NCBI GenBank assembly: GCA_024701455.1
Contig: JABXYP010000001.1
Coordinates: forward strand, 1,616,001-1,680,000
Length of the DNA: 64,000 bases
From: Bacillus sp. A301a_S52
GTDB taxonomy: Bacteria; Bacillota; Bacilli; Bacillales; Salisediminibacteriaceae
Direction: 5' to 3'
Shown here: piece by piece, positions 29,472 to 38,371 of the stretch
How the letters are laid out: every line of letters starts with the position of its first letter
How positions within the stretch are numbered: the first letter of the stretch is position 1
Position numbers and translations under genes: made by a program
The notes under the pieces: generated by a model
Databases searched by the model: none
Seen by the model: only the letters and a program-made list of their open reading frames with translations
What the model was told of the DNA's origin: nothing

Positions 29472-29556
29472 CACTTTCCTACGCTAGTATGAACTAGATC
29501 AGGTTCAAAGGGATTAGGATTGCTTACCTATCTCAGCCAAAAAGGCACCCCTAGTG
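29472..29556 (-). ncRNA. TPP riboswitch (THI box)
   Basis: On the minus strand: GGGGTGC (29545-29551), GGCTGAGA (29531-29538), ACCTGAT (29498-29504) and GCGTAGGAAAG (29474-29484), in the order and spacing of the THI box. It controls tenA through the terminator at 29384-29421. Confidence 0.96.
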
Positions 29557-29767
29557 GATTTGCCTATGAAATTATATGTTTACTTTACCATCACTTCCCA
29601 GATAATTCAATGCTGTATTATTGATTTTCTTAACACGTGATGAAGTGTTTATCTATTACCCCTTGCCAAAATGTAGCCATTGTCTCACTTTCGTTATGTG
29701 GAGGCTTTGTGGTTGGTCTATGATAAGAAAGGTGGTGGATAACATACTAACTCTCTATATCGCAAAA

Positions 29768-30601
29768 TCAGGTATTTTTAAAACCGATGAAGCTAAGCAT
29801 TCTACCTGTTTTTCCGTTATCTCTTCGATGAGAGAAAAATAAATTTTTTTCACAACTTGTACAGTACTGAGAGACAAGAATGTTAGCTCTATCAATACCA
29901 GCATCCAATAGTAATTGCAAATTTAATTTTTTTAAATCAAGACTGTATTGATCATTACTTATTTTTTGATAAGGTGAAGTTGAAATATGACTAGAAGAGA
30001 GTATGTTATCAACTTCCTTAATAACTCTGTCATCTACCCTGTAGCAACAAGCGCCAATTGATGGCCCTATAGCCGCATGAATTTTAGTGGGAGGGATAGA
30101 TTCATTAAGTTTCCAAAGTTCCACCATTTTTCCAGCGATGTTTTTAACAGATCCCTTCCAGCCAGCATGAGCAATTCCTATTGTATGGTGTTCGGGAGCT
30201 ATATAATAAATTGGAACACAATCTGCATAGCAAAGGGTAAGGAGGGTGTTTGTTTCTGTCGTATAAAAACCGTCAGTTCCTTTAATGCTGTCGTGGTAAT
30301 TAACTGTACCATAACCCGTCAGTTTTTTTGATATTTTAACAATATGATCTTCGTGTACTTGCTCAGCACATGCCCAATTTTCTAATGGGAACTCGAGTAA
30401 ATCAGCGAGGGAACGACGGTTTTCTCTTACATTAAGGTTCGTATCGTTAACGTGCAAACCAAGATTATTTGAGGTGAAAGCTCCGCTGCTTGTACCACCA
30501 TTTTTTGTCGTAAAGCCAGCTAATATATTAGGTGAGAGGTTATCCCAGTCTTGCAAAATAGTTAATGCATCTGATTGTATTTGAAATGGTTCTCTTATCA
30601 T
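29768..30601 (-). CDS. YfiH/YlmD-family multicopper polyphenol oxidase / purine nucleoside phosphorylase
   Basis: About 277 residues; ATG 30601 is chosen over 30607 because AAGGAG is only three bases from the latter. Metal-site motifs of the PgeF (DUF152) family are present: EQVHEDHI, LCYADCVPIYYI and GIAHAGWKGSVKNI. A conserved C-terminal CTSC...FFSHRRD follows. Members have been shown to act on purine nucleosides or to correct peptidoglycan precursor errors. Which role applies here is open. B. subtilis YlmD sits by the divisome genes, but this copy does not, so it may be a second paralogue. Confidence 0.9.
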   Translation of the reverse strand: MIREPFQIQSDALTILQDWDNLSPNILAGFTTKNGGTSSGAFTSNNLGLHVNDTNLNVRENRRSLADLLEFPLENWACAEQVHEDHIVKISKKLTGYGTVNYHDSIKGTDGFYTTETNTLLTLCYADCVPIYYIAPEHHTIGIAHAGWKGSVKNIAGKMVELWKLNESIPPTKIHAAIGPSIGACCYRVDDRVIKEVDNILSSSHISTSPYQKISNDQYSLDLKKLNLQLLLDAGIDRANILVSQYCTSCEKNLFFSHRRDNGKTGRMLSFIGFKNT

Positions 30602-30704
30602 ACCCATACTCTCCTTAAAAATAACATCTATTTATGTGAAGAAGAATCAACCGATAATAGCCATTTTAGTGTATGTTTGGGCTAGCAAAAAAGTGTGAAA
30701 AACG

Positions 30705-30726
30705 AAAAAGGACAACTGTCCTTTTC
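30705..30726 (-). terminator. Terminator of the small membrane gene
   Basis: AAAAGGAC (30706-30713) pairs with GTCCTTTT (30718-30725); a long A-run on the plus side gives a U-tract on the minus transcript. Confidence 0.75.
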
Positions 30727-30743
30727 TCTGTTCTTGGGAGATA

Positions 30744-30929
30744 TTATTTTTTTTCCTCATTAGCACCATACATCTCATAAACTTTTTGCGTATTTTTGCG
30801 AGCAGTTTTTTTTGTTGATTTCTTTAATCTATAAACAGTAAATGAAGCGGCAGCAAATACAACAATCATTGCGATATAAGCGTATCCCATTCCACTGTCA
30901 GAAGGGTCTGGTACAGTGAAAATATCCAT
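30744..30929 (-). CDS. Small single-span membrane protein, unknown
   Basis: 61 residues. An N-terminal MDIFTVPDPSDSGMG is outside-like, and GYAYIAMIVVFAAASFTVY is one membrane span. A Lys/Arg-rich cytoplasmic tail follows (RLKKSTKKTARKNTQK). Charge distribution predicts N-out/C-in. AAAGGGGAG lies seven bases before ATG. It has its own terminator, so it is a genuine expressed unit. I do not recognise the family. Confidence 0.75.
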   Translation of the reverse strand: MDIFTVPDPSDSGMGYAYIAMIVVFAAASFTVYRLKKSTKKTARKNTQKVYEMYGANEEKK

Positions 30930-31014
30930 TTCAAACTCCCCTTTCTAAATTCTATACTTTGATTTATTATAACAAGTTTAGCCGATTTTTTCCCTCTTGA
31001 ACGAGTTTATATTT

Positions 31015-31120
31015 TTTATCACAGATAAGCATCCGTAAACCCCCCGCCTCAAAATAAAGAGGAGAGGTGGCGCTAGTTAGGGGTGAGTTTTACCAAGTCT
31101 GAAAATACGATGTATCGTTC
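31015..31120 (+). repeat. Interspersed hairpin repeat, copy C (degenerate)
   Basis: The 5' half is well preserved (TTTATCACAGATAAGCATCC, GTAAACCCCCCGCCTC, AGAGGAGAGG). The 3' half is eroded to GGGTGAG ... GTATCGTTCTTAG. The 616-bp gap 30930-31545 holds copies C and D and a terminator, and no other gene. Confidence 0.75.
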
Positions 31121-31210
31121 TTAGGAAAAGAGGAGTGAGGGCTGATTTACGAGTTGCTTCTCTATCATAGTAAGCCCTTTCATGTTAAGCTTTAAGAAGA
31201 AAACAGACCA

Positions 31211-31367
31211 TTTATCACAGATAAGTGTCCGTAAACCTCCCTGCTCAAAATAGAGAGGAGAGGTAACTCTATATAGTCGGGAGATAACGGCGGCTAATGT
31301 TTTGATTCATCAACAACCAATTAGTGGGAGAAGAACGAAAAATCCCTGATTTGAAGGTTGGTTTTAT
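31211..31367 (+). repeat. Interspersed hairpin repeat, copy D (full length)
   Basis: The longest copy, 157 bp. Both hairpins are present: a 5' one (TAACTCTATATAGTCGGGAG as right arm) and a 3' one (AATTAGTGGGAG with CTGATTTGAAGG). It starts TTTATCACAGATAAG and ends TTGGTTTTAT. Confidence 0.88.
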
Positions 31368-31410
31368 AATGGTATCACTTTATTGAAATAATAGGGTTAA
31401 AAACAAACGA

Positions 31411-31436
31411 AAAACACCTAACGTATAGGTGTTTTT
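31411..31436 (-). terminator. Terminator after the 22-residue gene
   Basis: AAAACACCTA (31411-31420) pairs with TAGGTGTTTT (31426-31435), a perfect 10-bp stem with U-tract potential on both strands. Confidence 0.85.
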
Positions 31437-31545
31437 GAAAGTGATTTTACACATTGAATCCAGATGCTTGAAAACAGAATGACGTCAGCTTACTTTACAT
31501 TGAATGTGGGGACTACAATACGAGAGCATAGGCTTATTTTACAAG

Positions 31546-31614
31546 CTAGGCAAAGAAATGCCCCATAATAGCAAAGAAGAAGACAATACTAAATCCCAAA
31601 ATTGTTTTTTTCAA
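31546..31614 (-). CDS. 22-residue hydrophobic microprotein
   Basis: A TTG start (31612-31614) is preceded by AAAAAGGAGGGACC, a very strong ribosome-binding site. The peptide begins with two lysines (KKTILGFSIV), then has one hydrophobic stretch rich in Phe (FFFAIMGHFFA) and a TAG stop. It would be a single-span membrane peptide. A terminator 110 bp downstream in the same direction supports an independent transcript. Function unknown; I have only a faint sense of similar Bacillus peptides. Confidence 0.55.
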   Translation of the reverse strand: MKKTILGFSIVFFFAIMGHFFA

Positions 31615-31899
31615 TGCAGGTCCCTCCTTTTTTAAAAAAAGTGTTATAAGCTTAAAATTAGCCTTAAATGTGTATATGACACCTTAGGTGGAATTTAAAT
31701 GATTGTATCACTATATAACTCATTATATCGGCATTTTAATATATATATCGCTGGATGTGAAGGGGTTTTTAACATTTTTTTGAGAAAAAATATCGACATA
31801 TTTTTATAGCATTTATTTAGAAGGATATGATGTACTGAGTATGAGTAGCTTAATGTGTGATACATTATTGTCAAACGAGCGCTTGAAAGGAGGAAGTTG

Positions 31900-32211
31900 A
31901 TGACTTTGCTTGCCACGCAGCCTTATTATAAGGTTGAAAGAGAAGTAAACAGTATCGAACAAAAGAATGTAGAATATCAAAGAACGATGTATCTGTATAA
32001 AGATAAGCTTGTGACGAAACGACGAGAGTTTCCTGCGGATAAAATCTTCGACATGTCCTATAGGGAACTTCCGGGAGGTGAAGGCCTACTTTATGTTCAT
32101 ACAAGTCAAGGAGTATTTTCTTACACGGTAAAGTCGGATCCATTCCCTTTTATCCAAACATTTAAAAAACGAGAGAAAGAGATTTTGGATGAGTTAAAAA
32201 AGGAGGACTGA
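31900..32211 (+). CDS. Small PH-like domain protein, unknown
   Basis: 103 residues from ATG 31900, six bases after AAAGGAGG (a TTG at 31897 is less likely). It is soluble with alternating beta-strand character: YKDKLVTKRREFPADKIFDMSY, then LLYVHTSQGVFSYTV, and a C-terminal Lys/Glu helix. The pattern resembles bacterial PH-like (YdaS/bPH) domains of Bacillus. It is 65 bp ahead of an aldo/keto reductase gene in the same direction. Function not known. Confidence 0.75.
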   Translation: MTLLATQPYYKVEREVNSIEQKNVEYQRTMYLYKDKLVTKRREFPADKIFDMSYRELPGGEGLLYVHTSQGVFSYTVKSDPFPFIQTFKKREKEILDELKKED

Positions 32212-32276
32212 TTCAGCAGTGATGAAGGACGTGACGGGGAGGTAAGAATGTTCATAGAGTCAAAAAGGAGGAAATA

Positions 32277-33260
32277 ATGAACTATCGCCGTTTAGGAAGT
32301 ACAGATTTAAAGCTTAGTGAGTTAAGTTTTGGCACGTGGGCCATCGGTGGGGCATGGGGGAAGACGAGTGATAGGGAAGCGCTGGAAGGATTAAATAAAG
32401 CGATTGAGTGTGGTGTTAATTTTTTTGATACAGCCGATGTTTATGGGGAGGGGCGTAGTGAAGAATTATTGGCTAAAGCTACAAAAGGAAAAAAGCATGA
32501 CATCTATATCGCGAGCAAATTTTGTCGTGCAGGAGATATCGATGATCCTCTAACTTATTCAGAACCTTCCGTCAGAAATTACCTTGAAAAGTCCCTTAAA
32601 CGTCTTAACCGAGAGTGCATTGATTTATATCAGATCCATTGTCCTCCAATTAAGATTTTGCGGGAAGGCAATGTGTTTAATGTACTCGATAAGCTGCAGA
32701 AGGAAGGTAAAATCCGCTACTACGGGGTGAGCGTAGAAACGGTGGAAGAAGGACTACTATGTCTAGAACAGCCAAATGTAAGAGCGTTACAAGTTATTTT
32801 TAATATTTTTAGGCAAAAGCCAGCGGTTAATTTATTCCCGAAAGCAATTGATAAAGGGGTTGGTATCTTGGCAAGAGTGCCATTAGCTAGCGGGCTATTA
32901 ACTGGGAAGTTTTCTGAAGGGCATCGCTTTTCTGAGGACGATCATCGCCAATTTAATAAAGATGGGGATCAATTTAACGTGGGAGAAACATTTGCAGGCA
33001 TTCCCTTTGATAAAGGGGTAAAATTAAGTGAAGAGTTAGCATGGATCGCTCAGGAGAGGGAGAGTATGGCAGCGGCTGCATTGAAGTGGATATTAGAGCA
33101 TCACGCCGTTTCTACTGTTATTCCTGGCTTCAAAACAGCAGAGCAAGTTGAAAAAAACTTAAAAGCTGTTCACGAAAAGAAATTTTCTCAAAAAGAGATG
33201 ACGAGGCTTGCAGAATTTTATCAACACGATGTAGAAGATAATATACGAGGACCCTATTAG
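32277..33260 (+). CDS. Aldo/keto reductase
   Basis: 327 residues, TIM-barrel AKR of the YhdN/IolS group. MNYRRLGSTDLKLSELSFGTW is the usual start. Catalytic Asp and Tyr are in FFDTADVYGEGRSEE, Lys in IYIASKF, and the His position in YQIHCPP. The C-terminal NADP-binding AVSTVIPGFKTAEQVEKNL is intact. It reduces carbonyls with NADPH in the cytosol; the natural substrate is not evident. AAAAAGGAGG upstream; terminator downstream. Confidence 0.92.
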   Translation: MNYRRLGSTDLKLSELSFGTWAIGGAWGKTSDREALEGLNKAIECGVNFFDTADVYGEGRSEELLAKATKGKKHDIYIASKFCRAGDIDDPLTYSEPSVRNYLEKSLKRLNRECIDLYQIHCPPIKILREGNVFNVLDKLQKEGKIRYYGVSVETVEEGLLCLEQPNVRALQVIFNIFRQKPAVNLFPKAIDKGVGILARVPLASGLLTGKFSEGHRFSEDDHRQFNKDGDQFNVGETFAGIPFDKGVKLSEELAWIAQERESMAAAALKWILEHHAVSTVIPGFKTAEQVEKNLKAVHEKKFSQKEMTRLAEFYQHDVEDNIRGPY

Positions 33261-33293
33261 TAATGAGTGAATTTAGGAGTGTAAGAAGGGTAA

Positions 33294-33327
33294 GAGGGGA
33301 AAGCACTCTACTTCCCCTCCTTTTTTA
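33294..33327. terminator. Terminator between aldo/keto reductase and pepF
   Basis: GAGGGGAA (33294-33301) pairs with TTCCCCTC (33312-33319), followed by CTTTTTT. It serves the plus-strand gene. Confidence 0.88.
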
Positions 33328-33362
33328 TAAACATATAAAAAGCAGTTAATACGCTCATGAGA

Positions 33363-35063
33363 TTAGTTTAAGTTCGTCACTTCTGCGAGCTCGTTTTCTA
33401 GAAAATCCATCAGATCTTTAATCATTGTTTCTGAAAAGTCAAAGGAAATTCCTGCTGTAGCATAAACTTCTGGAAGAGAGCGTGAGGCACCAAGTTTAAG
33501 GGCTTTTTTGTAATTTTCCAACGTTCTTTCTTGGTTGTCACGGTATTGCTTATACATTTGTAGTGCACCTAGCTGGGCAATTACATACTCGATAAAATAA
33601 AATGGCACTTCATAAATGTGAAGGATACGTTGCCAAGAACTTTCAGCCCATGTTTCGTATCCGTTCCAATCAACAACTGAAGAGTTATAATATTTTTGTA
33701 ACTCAAAAAACTTAGCATTTCTTTCTGCGACTGAATGTGTTGGATTTTCATAAAGCCAATGCTGGAATTGATCGACGACAACTCCCATAGGAAGAAAATT
33801 AATGATCCCTTTTAGTAATTCTTTTTTTGCACGAATTAAGTCGGTTTTATTCTCGTAAAACTCATGCCAATAGTCCATTGAAAATAGTTCCATACTCATA
33901 CTAGCTAATTCACTTGATTCCATCGGTGTGTCACGATATTTACTTAACTTTAATTCCTTTTTTAACTCATTATGAATGCAATGCCCCATTTCATGAAGAA
34001 GTGTGATTATATCATCGTGTGTTTGTGAGGCATTCATAAATATAAAAGAAAGTTGTGAGACTGGTAATGGCGAGCAAAAGCCCCCGGGAGACTTTCCTTT
34101 TCGCGTTGTCAAATCAAGCATATGGCGTTCATCCATTGTTGTTAATAGATTGGCAAATCGGCTATCCATTTTAGAAAAAATGGTAGTAGTACGCTGAACG
34201 AGTTCATCTCTCGTATTAAATGGTTTTAATGGAAACTCGCCTTTTACCACTCCGTTCGTGTCCCAAGGACGGTAAAGGTCAACACCTAATTCACTTTTAT
34301 GAGCCGTTTGAAGCTTTTCTTTAAGGGGAGTTACGTGTTTACGTACCGCTTCAGCCAATGTGTTGCAGTCTTCTGGCGTGTAGTCAAACCGTTCATATTT
34401 TTTAAACATATAGTCACGATAATTAGATAACCCTGCATTTTTCGCTTTTTCTTGCCTAATTAGAATGAGGTCATCCATAATTTTCTGTAAGGGGGCTTCA
34501 ATTGTTGTGAAAGCTTCAGCTATGTGAGAGAAAGCTTCCTTTCGAACAGTCCTTTCTTCATTTTCTAAATAAACAGAGAGCTCACTTATTGTTTTCTCTT
34601 CTCCGTGCCAATCCACTGTTAAGTTGCTTGTATGTTCGAAATAATTAGTGGCTAATCGGTCCTCTTCAACTTCAAGAGCGATATTTTCCTCTCTAAATAG
34701 TGCTATAGCATTCTCTTTGCTTTTAATAAATTGGGTGTAGTGGCTTAAATCAAGTTTATCTTTATAAGGAGAAGCAAGAAATTTTTCATCCAAGAGAGCA
34801 CTATATTTTTTAATTAAAGGTTCAATTGTTTGCTGATCGTATTCGAATTGCTTTTTTTTCTCTTCCGAATGACTATAGCATTGGAATTCTATGTAATGGC
34901 CTGTTAAAGTTTCTTCTATTTCATCAAAAAATATAGATTGTTGAATGAGCCAGTTTTCTAGATTCTTGACTGAATCAATAGGTGCATCAAGCAGTTTTTT
35001 AAACGCACTTTCAATGGCTTTAGGCCGCTGAAAATCAATTTTTTCCTCATAAAAGTTAGCCAT
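33363..35063 (-). CDS. M3-family oligoendopeptidase (PepF/M3)
   Basis: 566 residues. The zinc site is LLHEMGHCIHNE, with a third ligand expected in ELASMSMELF. The N-terminal helical half (1-200) is typical of the short PepF-like branch, without signal peptide, so cytoplasmic. It degrades short peptides. AAGGAGGACG precedes the ATG. It stands alone, divergent from the ketopantoate reductase gene. Confidence 0.93.
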   Translation of the reverse strand: MANFYEEKIDFQRPKAIESAFKKLLDAPIDSVKNLENWLIQQSIFFDEIEETLTGHYIEFQCYSHSEEKKKQFEYDQQTIEPLIKKYSALLDEKFLASPYKDKLDLSHYTQFIKSKENAIALFREENIALEVEEDRLATNYFEHTSNLTVDWHGEEKTISELSVYLENEERTVRKEAFSHIAEAFTTIEAPLQKIMDDLILIRQEKAKNAGLSNYRDYMFKKYERFDYTPEDCNTLAEAVRKHVTPLKEKLQTAHKSELGVDLYRPWDTNGVVKGEFPLKPFNTRDELVQRTTTIFSKMDSRFANLLTTMDERHMLDLTTRKGKSPGGFCSPLPVSQLSFIFMNASQTHDDIITLLHEMGHCIHNELKKELKLSKYRDTPMESSELASMSMELFSMDYWHEFYENKTDLIRAKKELLKGIINFLPMGVVVDQFQHWLYENPTHSVAERNAKFFELQKYYNSSVVDWNGYETWAESSWQRILHIYEVPFYFIEYVIAQLGALQMYKQYRDNQERTLENYKKALKLGASRSLPEVYATAGISFDFSETMIKDLMDFLENELAEVTNLN

Positions 35064-35309
35064 GTTTCGTCCTCCTTAAATTGAATGCTCCTTATTACAA
35101 GGATAGTATATATCATGATAAACGTCTAAAGAAATATTAAATAACTGATAACATTAAATTAAATCGAGACCTTAAGCGTGTAGTAAAAGAAGATCCAAAC
35201 GAGTTAATTAACTATAGATGAAAAATTAAAAGTGATTGAGAGCTAAAAGGAAATCATCATTTGGATGTGGAAAAAGGTAATGACGTGAAAAAGAGGAGGA
35301 TGTAAAACT

Positions 35310-36227
35310 ATGAAAATATTAGTTTTAGGTGCGGGGGCAACAGGCGGTTATTTTGGTGGTCGGCTTCTTGAAAAAGGAGAGGATGTAACATTTCTTGTAA
35401 GAAAAAAACGCCATAACCAACTAAAAGAAGAAGGATTAGTGATAAAAAGTATACATGGAAATGTGTCCTTAAAGCCACGAACGCTTCTGCCAGAGAGTAA
35501 TGATGAACCATTTGATGTGGTCATTATTGCCACAAAATCATATCATCTTCATGAAGCTCTACAAACAGTGGCACCGTTTGTCAGGGAATATACAACGATT
35601 ATTCCGCTACTTAATGGTATAGAGCATGTGGATGAGTTAACCGCTTACTATTCAAAAAATCAAGTTATGGGTGGACTTTGTTTTATAGAGTCTACGTTAG
35701 ACAAAAAGGGACATATTATTCAAACGAGCAGTGTGCATGAACTAACCTACGGAGAGTGGTCAGGAAGAAAATCACCACGAACGGAGGAATTAGCGGAGAT
35801 ATTTTCTGGAACGAAAGCATCTTTTCGAATAAGTGATCAAATTGAACAAGATATGTGGCATAAATATTTGTTCATTACAGTACTTTCGGGGATAACATCC
35901 TTAATGCGTTCTGCAATAGGGCCAATTCGAGATACACTTGAAGGAAGGACCTATATTCAGCAGTTATTTGAAGAAGTGAGACATACGATGACTGAAAAAG
36001 GGGCGCCATTAGCTAATGGTATAGTTGAAAAGCAAATGAGGTTAATTGATAATGCTGACTTCTCTATGAAATCATCGATGTTGAGAGATATTGAAAAGAA
36101 ACAACCTATCGAGGCGGATCATTTACAAGGTTATCTGCTATTATTAGCAGAGAGGTTAGGGATTGAAACCCCCCTTTTAAGGTTGATTTACCAGCATTTA
36201 AAAGTATATGAAAAGAACCTTCATTAA
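35310..36227 (+). CDS. 2-dehydropantoate 2-reductase (ketopantoate reductase) family
   Basis: 305 residues. The NADP Rossmann motif MKILVLGAGATGGYFGGRL is at the very start. The catalytic Lys lies in DMWHKYLFITVLSGITSL, and a late SSMLRDIEKKQPIEADHLQG carries the family's Ser/Asp/Glu residues. It is in the ApbA/PanE family, making pantoate for coenzyme A. B. subtilis has more than one such protein, so panE itself is possible but not certain. Monocistronic with AGAGGAGG upstream. Confidence 0.9.
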   Translation: MKILVLGAGATGGYFGGRLLEKGEDVTFLVRKKRHNQLKEEGLVIKSIHGNVSLKPRTLLPESNDEPFDVVIIATKSYHLHEALQTVAPFVREYTTIIPLLNGIEHVDELTAYYSKNQVMGGLCFIESTLDKKGHIIQTSSVHELTYGEWSGRKSPRTEELAEIFSGTKASFRISDQIEQDMWHKYLFITVLSGITSLMRSAIGPIRDTLEGRTYIQQLFEEVRHTMTEKGAPLANGIVEKQMRLIDNADFSMKSSMLRDIEKKQPIEADHLQGYLLLLAERLGIETPLLRLIYQHLKVYEKNLH

Positions 36228-36249
36228 AAGAAATTTAATCATGACGTAA

Positions 36250-36274
36250 GGAGGTTGTCTGTATGACAACCTCC
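36250..36274. terminator. Hairpin between convergent genes
   Basis: GGAGGTTGTC (36250-36259) and GACAACCTCC (36265-36274) form a perfect 10-bp stem with a 5-base loop. A U-tract is lacking on both sides, so the terminator role is inferred from the convergent position. Confidence 0.5.
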
Positions 36275-36286
36275 TCAGCACTGCGT

Positions 36287-37243
36287 TTATGGTGTTTCAA
36301 TAATAGTGACTTGAATGTCTTGTCGTCCAAAGGCGATTGCTTCTTCTTTAGACGGGACGTGTAAGTCGATACGGTTTCCTGTAATAGCACCACCTACATC
36401 GCCGGCTATTGCTCTCCCATAACCTTCCACTTCTACAATTGAGCCTAATGGTATAACGGAAGGATCTACCGCAATAACTTTCTCATCTGGATTATTTCTT
36501 AGGTCAATACCTGTTGCTGTAATGCCTGAGCACCCATCACAATAAGCTGTGTAGGCCGTTGCTTCCATTGTCATTGTGCCTTCAGCTTCAGTATCAGAGG
36601 TCGTTTCTTCACTGCTAGAATCAGCTTCAGCTGATTCATCAGTAGCTTGGGATGTTGTGTCAACTGTTTCTTCTTGGTTTGCTTCTATATTGTTATTGTA
36701 TCTGCTTGTTAGGTCATGTAAGGCTGCATAAGTATGTGGGCCTGCTATGCCTTCCTCATCTTCAACATCTTTTTCCTGTTGAAAGTGAATGAGAGCTTCT
36801 TCAGTAAGCTGGCCAAACTTACCGTCAAGGTCACTATCATAATAGCCTAATTCAGCTAAATCTTCCTGTAAGGCAAGAACGAGGTCATTCTCGTCTCCTT
36901 TTTCAAGTCCGAGGAGAGCTCCCACTGTTTGAACACCTGCTAGCCCATCGACTAGCAAATCATATTCTTCTTGAAAATCTTTAATAGCTTCCTTCGTAGC
37001 ATCATCAAACTCTGAACTCAATTTGTCGCTGTCCTCTGTTTTTTCAAGTAGCTCGTTTTCTTCAAGGAGCTCTTTTAGTTCCACGACATGCTCGTGGGAT
37101 TTTCCTTTATATAGTAACTCTTCACCTAATTCTTCTTCTCCCTCAGCTGCTTGAGCGTTTGTGCCTGTGAAGAAAATGGCGCCGGCTGCCACTGCTGAAA
37201 TTCCCAATCGTTGAAAAGATCGGATTTTAGTATTTGGTTTCAT
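36287..37243 (-). CDS. Secreted peptidoglycan-binding protein with 3D domain
   Basis: 318 residues from ATG 37243; the upstream codons form the GAAGGAGG ribosome-binding site. The signal peptide ends near A-Q-A-A. Two PGBD-type peptidoglycan-binding repeats follow (FDDATKEAIKDFQEEYDLLV and GQLTEEALIHFQQEK), then a Glu/Ser/Thr linker. The C-terminal 3D domain has its three aspartates in AVDPSVIPLG, AGDVGGAI and RIDLHV. The 3D (double-psi barrel) domain occurs in YocH/YabE-like wall lytic enzymes and resembles lytic transglycosylases. It acts in the cell wall, outside. The strong acidity fits a haloalkaline habitat. Confidence 0.9.
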   Translation of the reverse strand: MKPNTKIRSFQRLGISAVAAGAIFFTGTNAQAAEGEEELGEELLYKGKSHEHVVELKELLEENELLEKTEDSDKLSSEFDDATKEAIKDFQEEYDLLVDGLAGVQTVGALLGLEKGDENDLVLALQEDLAELGYYDSDLDGKFGQLTEEALIHFQQEKDVEDEEGIAGPHTYAALHDLTSRYNNNIEANQEETVDTTSQATDESAEADSSSEETTSDTEAEGTMTMEATAYTAYCDGCSGITATGIDLRNNPDEKVIAVDPSVIPLGSIVEVEGYGRAIAGDVGGAITGNRIDLHVPSKEEAIAFGRQDIQVTIIETP

Positions 37244-37552
37244 AAATCGAAAACCTCCTTCATTTGTTTCCTCTTTCAACGTTGCCTATCGTAACAGCCC
37301 CTGAATAAAGGATCAATGGTTTCAGCTATGATTTAATGATTTGAAAAGGCATTGTCAAGGTCTGAAATGTTTCTGTCATTTATAAGAGAATATTTCAAGA
37401 TTACTCAAGGTTTAACGACAATGCTCACCAATCATGTTCAAGAATACTCATTTCATACATTCCCCAACAGTCATGATCGACATTCACATGATCACGAATA
37501 TAGCTCTCTCATAATTCAATATGAGCTGAATGATGAATTGAATTCACTTTTC

Positions 37553-37782
37553 CTAAGATTTATGACAGATAGGGAAAGCAGCAGTTTGAGCGAAGGCGGT
37601 AAATAAGTAAACATCTCGAGGCTCTTTATTAGACACAGCGATATAGTTAGTTAATTGACTATCTGTTAATGGATAAAGAAACAATGGGCCTTCACATTCA
37701 AATAATTGAGCTGGAGAAAAATTCTTCAGCCATTGTTTTAATAGATCGATTGTTCGTCAGTGTATGGCACAAGTTTAATCAT
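37553..37782 (-). pseudogene. GNAT acetyltransferase relic, frameshifted and truncated
   Basis: From ATG at 37780-37782 the minus strand reads MIKLVPYTDEQ. The frame then shifts by one base near 37752 and continues IDLLKQWLKNFSPAQLF, GPLFLYPLTDSQL and NKEPRDVYLFTAFAQT, until a TAG at 37553. This is the N-terminus of a GNAT protein. The acetyl-CoA binding half is missing, and no continuation was found in 37244-37552. One missing A in CAATCG would explain the shift. No ribosome-binding site remains. The gap 37244-37552 otherwise holds no supported gene. Confidence 0.6.
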
Positions 37783-38371
37783 ATTAGTCGTTTAAATTAA
37801 TTAGTATGATCGCCTGTCCAGTTATACAGCAGTTATGTTATCACAGGAGTGAAGTGTAACTGTTATAGAGGATGCTTATAATAAGCAACTTTTAAATGGA
37901 AATGTGATCAAAACGAAGAAGGTATTATGAAAGGCCTTCTCTCTTCATTGTTAAAAATGGTAGTGATTAGTTGATTGAGAAGGGAAATTATTGGTATGAT
38001 AGACTTTGATATGCTAGGGGATGAAGTATCTTGTAGACAATTACCTACAAGGTTTTGCAATATAAAATCGTCTAGAAAAAATAATGAACGAGTATTTTAA
38101 AATAATTGTATTAAATGGAAAATTAGAGGGATTTTTCGTATTTTTTTAAGTGATATGTTTTTCTCCTAGGTTGTTAGGAAGGAAAGTTCACATTAAAAAT
38201 GAAGTTTTGAGAAGGGTGCTCTGCTCATGTATCATGTAGTGTACTCTTTCCTTAAATAATGTAAGAGATATCATAGTACGTATAGATGCAATTAGTTACA
38301 TGATATGATTTATAACATATAGTGAACTAATTAATTGGTTATGTAATAAATGACTAAAGGAGACGAGAGAG
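37783..38371. other. Gene-free intergenic region upstream of the MetAP gene
   Basis: 589 bp with only short open frames. A weak hairpin is present (TTGTAG ... CTACAA near 38031-38056). The last bases carry the AAAGGAGACG ribosome-binding site of the next gene. No repeat copy or known RNA was recognised. Confidence 0.5.

Noticed and set aside
37352..37606. An 84-codon plus-strand open frame
   Set aside because: TTG start without a ribosome-binding site, overlapping the acetyltransferase relic on the other strand.
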